Shown piece by piece: positions 7,238 through 14,234 of a stretch of DNA of 64,000 nt (the stretch's first letter is position 1; each line of letters opens with the position of its first letter). The notes beneath the pieces were generated by a model. The model was not told the DNA's origin, ran no database searches, and worked only from the letters and a program-made list of their open reading frames with translations. The translations under genes and the position numbers were made by a program. The stretch comes from an uncultured Clostridia bacterium (GTDB lineage: Bacteria > Bacillota > Clostridia > Oscillospirales > Acutalibacteraceae). The stretch lies in assembly GCA_937880805.1 (NCBI GenBank), contig CALGRR010000067.1:16033-80032 (forward strand), given 5' to 3'.

Positions 7238-7722
7238 AAAAAGTTATTGTAATCGGCTGCCCGGGCAGCGGGAAAACAACCTTTGCCGAAAAACTGAATA
7301 AGCTCACGGGTTTGCCGTTATATTATCTTGATGCCGTATGGCATAAGCCCGATAAAACCCATATTCCGAGAGAAGAATTTGACCGAAGAATAACAGAAAT
7401 ATTCCCAACACCCGAGTGGATAATTGACGGCAATTATAACAGAACTATTGAGATGCGTCTTAAAGAGTGTGACACAGTTTTTCTTTTTGATTTGCCGACA
7501 GAGGTTTGTTTGCAGGGAGCATCGGAACGCCTCGGTAAAGGTCGTTACGACTTGCCGTGGCTTGAAACAGAGCCTGACCCCGAATTTATGAGATTTATTG
7601 ATGAATTTCCGAAGACGACTTTGCCGAAGATATATGAATTGATTGAAAAATACAAAGCAGATAAACAAATAGTTATTTTTAAATCGAGAGAAGAAGCAGA
7701 CGAATATTTGAAAAGGATTTAA
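7234..7722 (+). CDS. FlaR/topology-modulation-type P-loop protein (first copy)
   Basis: A 162-aa P-loop NTPase, GCPGSGKTT at residues 8-16, with the features of the 'DNA topology modulation protein' FlaR-like kinases: LPLYYLDAVWHKP and the WIIDGNY motif. The name is historical; biochemical activity is thought to be kinase-like and the substrate is unknown. The start overlaps the methyltransferase stop by 4 nt (ATGA). A diverged second copy follows after 2 bp, so the pair probably arose by duplication or paired acquisition. Confidence 0.8.
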   Translation: MKKVIVIGCPGSGKTTFAEKLNKLTGLPLYYLDAVWHKPDKTHIPREEFDRRITEIFPTPEWIIDGNYNRTIEMRLKECDTVFLFDLPTEVCLQGASERLGKGRYDLPWLETEPDPEFMRFIDEFPKTTLPKIYELIEKYKADKQIVIFKSREEADEYLKRI

Positions 7723-7724
7723 TT

Positions 7725-8210
7725 ATGAAAATTGCAGTTTTGGGTTATGCGGGCAGCGGAAAAACGTATCTTTCCGATTACATATCAGATAGGAAAAATA
7801 TTCCTGTTCTTCATCTTGATGAGGTGAAGTGGGATAAGGAATGGAAGCCGATTGATGATTCGCTTGTGCTGCCGCAGGTTTCGGCTTTTATGGCGAATAG
7901 TGATTGGATTATCGACGGCTACTATGATTATCTGTTTTATAACGAACGCCTCGAAAGTGCGGATTTAATAGTTTTGCTTCTTCTTCCCCGACTTACCTGC
8001 TTTTACCGTGCGGTCAAGAGAACAGAAAAACGCAGAAAAGAAGGATATAAAAATGATTTGAATTGGTGGTTTGTGAAGTTTGTTTTGTTCGGCTGCAGAA
8101 ACAAAGAAAGACGGCAGACCTATGCAGAAATCGCAGAGAAATATAAAGATAAAACTGTTGTTCTCAAAACAAGGCAGCAGGTTGAAGAATTTATAAAAAC
8201 ATTTAGGTGA
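7725..8210 (+). CDS. FlaR/topology-modulation-type P-loop protein (second copy)
   Basis: A 161-aa paralogue of its upstream neighbour: GYAGSGKT loop at residues 7-14, IPVLHLDEVKWDKEW, and DWIIDGYYDY in place of WIIDGNY. It carries an Arg/Lys-rich lid (RAVKRTEKRRKEG). It starts 2 bp after the first copy. The two differ enough over most of their length that recent duplication is unlikely. The function is as uncertain as that of the first copy. Confidence 0.8.
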   Translation: MKIAVLGYAGSGKTYLSDYISDRKNIPVLHLDEVKWDKEWKPIDDSLVLPQVSAFMANSDWIIDGYYDYLFYNERLESADLIVLLLLPRLTCFYRAVKRTEKRRKEGYKNDLNWWFVKFVLFGCRNKERRQTYAEIAEKYKDKTVVLKTRQQVEEFIKTFR

Positions 8211-8215
8211 GAGTT

Positions 8216-8731
8216 ATGAAAGATATATTAAAACAAATCAGTTTCAAGCGTATGAACAGCGTTGAATTCCGTGTTTATTCAAAATGGTCAGCAAAAGCTT
8301 ATGCGGACCATTTGATAAAATCGGGCGATGAGAAATTCAGATTCAAAGCATTGAGAGCAGCAAAAAGAGAATTCCGTGATGTATTCCCCGAAGGTGCAGC
8401 TTCCGCCGATAACTATCTTTATATTGTATTGAATTAAAAGAATGAGAAAATCGGAGTTATCGGGTATCAGAAAAGCCCCTTTGAGGAAAACGCCGCTTTT
8501 GTAACCGAGAATGTTATCAAAGAAGAATACAGGGGCAAGGGCTACGGAAAGAGTGCGTTTGTGAAGCTTCAGGAGGATGCACGCCAAAAAGGTTTTTCAA
8601 AAATGGTGCTGAATGTTTTTAAGCATACACCCGTATCATATGCGATGTATGAGAAAAACGGATTTAAAGTAATTGAAGATTATGGCGGAAGTGCAATAAT
8701 GGAGAAGGTTTTTAATAATGAAAACAGTTAA
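8216..8731 (+). pseudogene. GNAT acetyltransferase interrupted by an in-frame TAA
   Basis: Read in one frame from the ATG at 8216, the sequence encodes a complete GNAT protein of about 171 codons, but codon 74 (8435-8437) is TAA. Before it stands NYLYIVLN, after it KNEKIGVIGYQ and the acetyl-CoA motif EEYRGKGYGKSAF, then NVFKHTPVSYAMYEKNGF, so the two halves are one domain split by a point mutation. There is no frameshift. A restart after the stop would lack the N-terminal strands. AGGTGAG lies upstream of the ATG. Its end overlaps the next gene by 14 nt. It is likely a recent loss of function unless this is a sequence error. Confidence 0.8.
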
Positions 8732-9695
8732 TTTTAAACCAATGAGTTCCGAAGCTGCAAAGCAAATTTGCAGTTGGCGGTATGAACCGCCGTATAATAT
8801 TTATGATTATATAACATATGAAGAAGCAGTCAAAAAACAATCCGCTATAACCCAAACTCAAAAAGCAGAGAATTATCTCTGCTTTTGGGATAAAGAAACA
8901 CTTGTTGCATATACAAGCATAAATCAAAAGGGTGAAGAATTGTATATTGGCATCGGTATTGCTCCGCAGTTTTGCGGCAGGGGATTAGGCAGAGTTTATT
9001 TAAACAAAACAATAGCCGAATGTAAAAAAAGAAATCCGGATAAAGGTATTTGGGTGCAGGTGCGTTCTTGGAATGAACGTGCAATAAAGTGTTACCTTAA
9101 ATGCGGCTTTGTTGAGAAATACAGAGATACCATTACAGACAGATTCAATAAAACAGCAGACTTTATTTATATGAAATATGAAAGTGCTGCTTTGTTTAGT
9201 TATCTCAACAAATCCGATTTTTCAACCGTGGCAACCGACATCTTCAATATCCTTGCCGATAATATGGAGAAAATCGCTCCGACGGGAAACTCAAGAGAAG
9301 AGGATTATAAGTGCTGGTATGAGGGCGTAAGCGGCGGATTAAAGCGTGATGAGCGTCAGATTGTTCTTATCAAAGACAGAGAAATTATCATCGGCTTTTT
9401 TCAGTATTACACCAACGAAAACACCTTTATGATGGAAGAAATTCAGTTTAAATCCGAGTATCAGGGCAAAGGCATTTTCAGAGAATTATACGGTTTTATA
9501 TTCAAAAACATCAAAAATGATCTGGAGTTTGTTGAAGCCTATTCCAATATAAATAACCTTAAATCAATCGGAATTCTTGAAAGATTAGGTCTGTCAAAAA
9601 TCGGAGTTAACAAAAGCGGAAGCTGTTTTCACTTCAAGGGTATTTACAGCGGATTGCTGAAATGGTACAATAGAAAAAATGACAAAAATGATTAA
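8718..9695 (+). CDS. Double GNAT acetyltransferase
   Basis: A 325-aa protein with two GNAT-like halves. The first (residues 1-155) has the acetyl-CoA loop IAPQFCGRGLGRVYL and the closing SWNERAIKCYLKCGF. The second (about 165-310) has KSEYQGKGIFRELYGF and SNINNLKSIGILERLGL. It starts inside the end of the broken GNAT gene, which implies translational coupling. Tandem GNATs of this kind often act on small molecules or aminoglycoside-like amines, but no substrate can be assigned here. Confidence 0.8.
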   Translation: MKTVNFKPMSSEAAKQICSWRYEPPYNIYDYITYEEAVKKQSAITQTQKAENYLCFWDKETLVAYTSINQKGEELYIGIGIAPQFCGRGLGRVYLNKTIAECKKRNPDKGIWVQVRSWNERAIKCYLKCGFVEKYRDTITDRFNKTADFIYMKYESAALFSYLNKSDFSTVATDIFNILADNMEKIAPTGNSREEDYKCWYEGVSGGLKRDERQIVLIKDREIIIGFFQYYTNENTFMMEEIQFKSEYQGKGIFRELYGFIFKNIKNDLEFVEAYSNINNLKSIGILERLGLSKIGVNKSGSCFHFKGIYSGLLKWYNRKNDKND

Positions 9696-9708
9696 CGGGT
9701 GAAATATT

Positions 9709-10779
9709 ATGAAAAAAATCGGCAGAGAGGTGCTCTTTCTTGCTGCGTCGGAAAAAACTCCGAGAAACGGCGAAGGCTCTTTTATAAGGCTTCAAAACGG
9801 CAATCTGATGTTTGCATACACAGATTTTTCGGGTGATGATTGGGAAGATGATGCAGTTGCACATATTTCAGCTTTGATTTCAGGCGATGAGGGTGAAACC
9901 TGGTCGGATAAAAAGGTGCTTTTTGAAAAGCCTGCAGAATCAAAAAACATAATGAGCTTCTCGTTTTTGCGAATGAATAACGGCGACATCGGCGCGTTTT
10001 ATATAATAAAAAATGCCGATGGAACGGATAAAATAGTTTTAACCCGTTCTGCCGACGAGGGCGAAAGCTGGAGCGAGCCCGTAAACTGTCTTGACTGCCT
10101 TGATGTTCAGGATTATTATGTCATAAATAACGACAGAGTTATAAAGCTTAAAAGCGGAAGAATTATCCTTCCGCTTGCAAGGCATACCGTTCTTACCGAG
10201 CATAAGGATTTTATGCCGGGTGAGATATGCTTTGTTGTTTCCGATGATGACGGTTATTCGTGGAGAAAAACCGAAACAGAGCTGAAATGTCCTTTTAAAA
10301 ATAATCACGACGGCTATGAGGAGCCGGGTTTATATGAGCTTTCTGACGGCAGGGTGTGGTGCTACATAAGAACAAGCCTCGGCTTTCAGTATGAGGCTTT
10401 TTCAAATGACGGCGGAATTACCTGGTCGGAGCCCGCACCGAATATGTTCTTTTCATCTCCTTGCTCACCGATGCTTGTCAAGGATTGCGGAGAATATACT
10501 CTTGCGGTTTTCAACCCCGTGCCCGAGCACGCATTAAGACCCGAGAGCGAGCCCTGGGGCAGAACGCCTTATGTTATAGCAGTAAGCACAGACAAGGGCA
10601 AAACATTCAGTAAAGAAAAGATTTTTTATATTGAAGATGACCTCGGTAACGGCTATTGTTACCCCGCAATAATTGAGGTTGAGGGAGGCTTTCTTGTTGC
10701 GTATTATCACAGCAATAACACGGGAATTCCCCTCAACAGCACAAAAATGATAAAGATTATGTTTGATGAGATAGCTTGA
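9709..10779 (+). CDS. BNR-repeat sialidase-like protein
   Basis: A 356-aa protein with five Asp-box (BNR) repeats of the type SxDxGxTW: SGDEGETWS, SADEGESWS, SDDDGYSWR, SNDGGITWS and STDKGKTFS. These mark a six-bladed propeller of the sialidase superfamily. An Arg in the N-terminal strand (SFIRLQNGN) could belong to the carboxylate-binding triad. No signal peptide is present, so it acts in the cytoplasm, on sialic acid released elsewhere or on a different sugar acid. GTGAAATATT precedes the ATG, and the gene lies 13 bp after the double GNAT. Confidence 0.8.
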   Translation: MKKIGREVLFLAASEKTPRNGEGSFIRLQNGNLMFAYTDFSGDDWEDDAVAHISALISGDEGETWSDKKVLFEKPAESKNIMSFSFLRMNNGDIGAFYIIKNADGTDKIVLTRSADEGESWSEPVNCLDCLDVQDYYVINNDRVIKLKSGRIILPLARHTVLTEHKDFMPGEICFVVSDDDGYSWRKTETELKCPFKNNHDGYEEPGLYELSDGRVWCYIRTSLGFQYEAFSNDGGITWSEPAPNMFFSSPCSPMLVKDCGEYTLAVFNPVPEHALRPESEPWGRTPYVIAVSTDKGKTFSKEKIFYIEDDLGNGYCYPAIIEVEGGFLVAYYHSNNTGIPLNSTKMIKIMFDEIA

Positions 10780-10826
10780 TATATATTATATTGTATCAAC
10801 AAAGCTTATCAAAAAGTAAAATATAC

Positions 10827-10855
10827 TTGACAAAATGTAATTTGTATGCTATTGT
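10827..10855 (+). promoter_or_regulatory. Probable promoter of membrane protein/XRE pair
   Basis: TTGACA (10827-10832), 17-bp spacer, TATTGT (10850-10855). A nearby TATAAT at 10855 is too far from the -35 box. Confidence 0.55.
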
Positions 10856-10895
10856 ATAATTGAGCTCAGGATAATTGCATTTTGGAGGTAGTTAT

Positions 10896-11537
10896 ATGGA
10901 AATGTGGATGATAGGCTTTCTTGTGGGTTTGGTTACGGCTTTGTTGGTATTAACGGCTGTTTATGTTTTATCCAAAAACAAAGAGAAGCTTTTGCAAAAT
11001 AAGGCAAGCTACGATGAAAGACAGAGAAAGGCAAGAGGAGATGCATACAAAGCGGGTTTTATAACTGCATTGGTCTGTATGGCGGGTTTGCTGATTGCGG
11101 AATTTTTCTCAATCGAAAAAGGCGGATTTGATTTAGTTATTCCGCTTTCAGTTGCAGCGTCGGTTTCTCTTGCTGTGTTTGGCTGTGTCTGTGTTTGGAA
11201 GGATGCGTGGCTGAGTCTTAAAGACAGCCCCCAAAAAACTATTCTTTCCACCTCATTTGTTGTTATTTTAAACCTTGCAGTCAGCATAAACGGATTTTTA
11301 AGCATAAATAACTTGTTTGGGCAGAATATCAGAATTATAGATGCAGTAAATATGCAGAATTTTATAAACGGTTTGCCGTATGAGTCTTTGCCTTATGAGC
11401 CGAGGGCTTTGCAGCTTTATATGCCTTTTATCAATATGCTCTGTGCCGTAACTATTTTTATTGTGCTCATAAACTATTTAATAAAGCTTGCGGTTGATAA
11501 GTCAAGAGAAAAGAGAGAAGTGAATGAAGAATCTTAA
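10896..11537 (+). CDS. Four-TM membrane protein, function unknown
   Basis: A 213-aa integral membrane protein. Membrane segments lie at the N-terminus (IGFLVGLVTALLVLTAVYVL), near residues 55-75, 80-105, 113-135 and close to the C-terminus. A conserved-looking DERQRKARGDAYKAGF segment connects the first two. GGAGGT precedes the ATG at 10896. The frame overlaps the following small XRE gene by 14 nt. Pairs of a short XRE protein and a membrane protein of this layout are frequent in Bacillota; the role is not established. Confidence 0.75.
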   Translation: MEMWMIGFLVGLVTALLVLTAVYVLSKNKEKLLQNKASYDERQRKARGDAYKAGFITALVCMAGLLIAEFFSIEKGGFDLVIPLSVAASVSLAVFGCVCVWKDAWLSLKDSPQKTILSTSFVVILNLAVSINGFLSINNLFGQNIRIIDAVNMQNFINGLPYESLPYEPRALQLYMPFINMLCAVTIFIVLINYLIKLAVDKSREKREVNEES

Positions 11538-11715
11538 AATGAAATCTGCAAGAGCAGCAAAGGATATGTCACAGCAGCAGCTTGCCGATGCGGTGGGGGT
11601 ATCACGCCAAACGGTCAATGCAATAGAAAAAGGGGACTATAATCCAACAATCAATCTTTGCATTGCAATTTGTAAAGCTCTTGATAAAACTCTTGATGAA
11701 CTCTTCTGGAATTAA
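11524..11715 (+). CDS. Small XRE regulator, YozG-like
   Basis: A 63-aa protein that is only a helix-turn-helix: MSQQQLADAVGVSRQTVNAIEKGDYNPT, ending ALDKTLDELFW. It belongs to the short YozG/HTH_3-type regulators usually cotranscribed with a membrane protein. It overlaps its neighbour by 14 nt, indicating coupled translation, and is followed by a terminator. Confidence 0.88.
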   Translation: MKNLKMKSARAAKDMSQQQLADAVGVSRQTVNAIEKGDYNPTINLCIAICKALDKTLDELFWN

Positions 11716-11762
11716 AAATTAACCTCTGTGTGTTCGCTTTTGAGCACACAGAGGTTTTGTTA
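11714..11762. terminator. Bidirectional terminator
   Basis: A perfect 12-bp stem (AACCTCTGTGTG at 11721-11732 with its complement at 11745-11756) has T-rich flanks on both strands. It separates the rightward XRE gene from the leftward GDPD gene. Confidence 0.85.
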
Positions 11763-12401
11763 TTTGTTTAGTATTGAATTAAGCAAATCCGGTCGCTTTG
11801 TTGTTATGTTATCGGGGTTCGCTTTAATAACCTTTTTCATTTCTCTTTTTTTGTTTGCGGTCCAGAGCGAAACCTCCAGCCCGTTTTTATGCATTACATC
11901 AGAAAACTGTTTTTTTACACCTCTGAAGTTTGCGTTGATTCCGATAACTCCGAGTGCTTTTGCTTTATTGGCAACAGCCTGAGCTGCATCCTCTTTTTTT
12001 GATTCTTTTCTTGAAACCGAATAGTTCAGATAACAGGGGATTGCCGAATTATTTTTAACCTTTTCAACCCAAGTTTCAAAAACACCCGTGTAAAAAACAC
12101 GGCTCATCATTTTGTGTTTTTTGATTATTTCATCAACTGCGGGAAGATTTGCGGTTGATTTTAAATCAAGATTAACCTTGCAGCTGCTTTTGGCAAGAAG
12201 CTTTATTGCATCCTCAAAAAGAACACCTTCGTTTTCTGCAGGAGCAGAGGAATGGATGATAACGGGTGTACCGCAAGGTCTGAATGTAACATCTATTTCA
12301 ATTATTTCCGCATTACTGTTGATTGCGGTTTGAATTGATTCAAGTGTGTTCGGTTCGGTGTCCATTGCACCTGCGTGCCAGGTAACAGAAGGCTTTTTCA
12401 T
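11760..12401 (-). CDS. Glycerophosphodiester phosphodiesterase-like protein
   Basis: A 213-aa cytoplasmic TIM-barrel protein of the GDPD family. It has HAG in place of the common HRG, EPNTLESI, the metal-binding IEIDVTF and a second catalytic histidine in PVIIHS. The ATG at 12401 has GAGGTTGAAG upstream; the open frame to its right is only overlap with the GNAT gene. It lies 13 bp after a GNAT and close to an OPA-type transporter, which fits uptake and breakdown of glycerophosphodiesters to glycerol 3-phosphate. The HAG variant may lower or alter activity. Confidence 0.8.
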   Translation of the reverse strand: MKKPSVTWHAGAMDTEPNTLESIQTAINSNAEIIEIDVTFRPCGTPVIIHSSAPAENEGVLFEDAIKLLAKSSCKVNLDLKSTANLPAVDEIIKKHKMMSRVFYTGVFETWVEKVKNNSAIPCYLNYSVSRKESKKEDAAQAVANKAKALGVIGINANFRGVKKQFSDVMHKNGLEVSLWTANKKREMKKVIKANPDNITTKRPDLLNSILNK

Positions 12402-12414
12402 AATCTTCAACCTC

Positions 12415-12882
12415 TTATTCTGCCATTTTTTTAAGCGAATCGCCCGTGAGGCGGTATGTTGTCCAATCATCAAGCGGGGTTGCGTTAAGAGATAAATAAA
12501 ATTCAATGCTCGGTTTATTCCAATCGAGGCAGCACCATTCAAGCCTTCCGCAGCCACGCTCAACAGCGATTTTTGCAAGCTCCTTCAAAAGACCCTTGCC
12601 GCAGCCTTTTCCGCGGTATTCGGGAAGCACAAACAAATCTTCAAGATATATTCCCGAACGCCCGAGAAAGGTTGAAAAGTTATGAAAGAAAAGAGCAAAG
12701 CCAACCTCTTTGTTATCTTCAAGTGCAAAAATTACCTCTGCCTTTTTCTTTTCAAAAATCCATTCTTCAAGCAGTTCCTTTGTTGCAACAACTTCATTTT
12801 CCATCTTTTCATAAATTGCAAGCTGTCTGATGAAAAACAGAATTTTTTCCGCATCTTCTTTTTGAGCAAATCTGAAATTCAT
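12415..12882 (-). CDS. GNAT acetyltransferase, diamine type
   Basis: A 155-aa GNAT protein with LEDLFVLPEYRGKGCGKGLLKELAKIA and the ending CCLDWNKPSIEFYLSL, a pattern close to the spermidine/spermine N-acetyltransferase group. It may acetylate polyamines or a thialysine-like amine; this is family-level inference. It lies 1 bp after the transporter gene and 13 bp before the GDPD gene in one leftward operon. Confidence 0.8.
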   Translation of the reverse strand: MNFRFAQKEDAEKILFFIRQLAIYEKMENEVVATKELLEEWIFEKKKAEVIFALEDNKEVGFALFFHNFSTFLGRSGIYLEDLFVLPEYRGKGCGKGLLKELAKIAVERGCGRLEWCCLDWNKPSIEFYLSLNATPLDDWTTYRLTGDSLKKMAE

Positions 12883-12883
12883 T

Positions 12884-14104
12884 TTATTTCTCCGTTTTTT
12901 TCATAAACATATTTCCCGCAAAGCAGGCAAGTGCCGCCGCAGCACAGATTATTAACATAATTATAAACACCGCATTCCAGCCCTTTGCCTGAGAAACAGC
13001 ACCGAGAGAGTATGAGGTAACGGTGCTTCCGATATAGCAGAAGGTGTTGAGAAGCCCTGCAGCAAAGCCTGCATTGAGAAGCTTGCGGTTATCAAGAGCA
13101 AACATACTTGTTATAACATTGTTTATCATTGCCATACAGCAGGCAATGCAGATAAAGCAAAGCATAATCATAACAAGGCTGTGTATTTTCATTGAAATAA
13201 GAATTCCGCCGCAAATAAGTGCTGAAAGAGCAAACATCATAAAGTTCATAGCTGCGTGGGATTCTATTTTTTCGTGAATCTTCTTTATTATTGCCGCACC
13301 GAAGGTTGAAATGAGGGGCAGAAGAAGAGTGAGAAGAATTGAGAAGGATTGCGAAACATCAAATTCTTCGTAAAGAACGGAGGGCACCCAGGTGTTGATG
13401 CCGTCTTTTATAAATCCGTTTGCAACGCCCGCAAAAGCGGTTACAGCGAGGGCGGCCATGATACCTTTGCCCATTTTGACTTTTTCTTCTTTTTCGGCTT
13501 TAATCTCTTCAGCCTTCTTGCTGCTCTTTCCGTAAAGTGAAATCCACACAAAAGCACTCACGGCAAGCACTGCAGAGGCGATATAGAAAACGGTTCGCCA
13601 CGCACCGTAATTTACGCAAAGTGCCGATATTCCGTATGAAACAAAGGTTCCCACCGCAACCGTGGTGCTCATAACAAGGATTGCTTTAGGCAGCATTTTA
13701 TCCGAAACAAGGTCGGAAAGCGTTTTTATAAGAGTGCTCCATAAAACGGATTGAGCCATACCGTTGAACATCCAGATGAATTTCATAACCGAAATATCAC
13801 CGCATAAAGGCATAATCAGATTTAAAGCAGCCGATGTTATAAGTGAAGCGAAAATCGTTATTTTTGAATTGTATTTTTTTGAAAGTATTCCGTTGACAAG
13901 CTGACCCGCACCGTAAGCAAAAAAGAAAAATGAGCTTACAAGACCCGCATCAGCTTTTGTTACGCCAAGGTCATCAATCAGGGCAACGATTGATGCGTTA
14001 TAATTCAGTCTGCCAACATAAGCGGCGGTGTAGGCAAGCCAGCAGATAAAAATGATGCGTCTGTCACGCTTTTTTATTTCATTTTCTGTAAGAACAGGGG
14101 ACAT
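12884..14104 (-). CDS. MFS transporter, organophosphate:phosphate antiporter type
   Basis: A 406-aa protein with about twelve membrane segments and a central charged loop (SSKKAEEIKAEKEEKVK). The opening WLAYTAAYVGRLNYNAS is the signature of the GlpT/UhpT organophosphate antiporter family. A probable substrate is glycerol 3-phosphate or a glycerophosphodiester, supported by the GDPD gene in the same operon. The ATG at 14104 is eight bases after GAAGG. It is first in the three-gene leftward unit. Confidence 0.8.
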   Translation of the reverse strand: MSPVLTENEIKKRDRRIIFICWLAYTAAYVGRLNYNASIVALIDDLGVTKADAGLVSSFFFFAYGAGQLVNGILSKKYNSKITIFASLITSAALNLIMPLCGDISVMKFIWMFNGMAQSVLWSTLIKTLSDLVSDKMLPKAILVMSTTVAVGTFVSYGISALCVNYGAWRTVFYIASAVLAVSAFVWISLYGKSSKKAEEIKAEKEEKVKMGKGIMAALAVTAFAGVANGFIKDGINTWVPSVLYEEFDVSQSFSILLTLLLPLISTFGAAIIKKIHEKIESHAAMNFMMFALSALICGGILISMKIHSLVMIMLCFICIACCMAMINNVITSMFALDNRKLLNAGFAAGLLNTFCYIGSTVTSYSLGAVSQAKGWNAVFIIMLIICAAAALACFAGNMFMKKTEK

Positions 14105-14128
14105 AATATACCTTCTTTCCAAGAAGAA

Positions 14129-14157
14129 ATTTTAACAGTTTTCAGCTTTAAAGTCAA
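14129..14157 (-). promoter_or_regulatory. Promoter of transporter/GNAT/GDPD operon
   Basis: Leftward TTGACT (14157-14152), 17-bp spacer, TAAAAT (14134-14129). Confidence 0.75.
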
Positions 14158-14175
14158 TCTGGCTTTATAAATATT

Positions 14176-14204
14176 TTGACAATAATGTAAATATATGGTA
14201 AAAT
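14176..14204 (+). promoter_or_regulatory. nadE promoter
   Basis: TTGACA (14176-14181), 17-bp spacer, TAAAAT (14199-14204), 30 bp before the nadE start and back to back with the leftward operon promoter. Confidence 0.8.
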
Positions 14205-14234
14205 ATTTTCATTAAACCGAAAAGAGGTTTTTAT

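Noticed and set aside
8438..8731. A separate small gene beginning after the TAA in the GNAT
   Set aside because: The only in-frame ATG lies past the acetyl-CoA loop, and no ribosome binding site precedes it; the sequence continues the broken domain.
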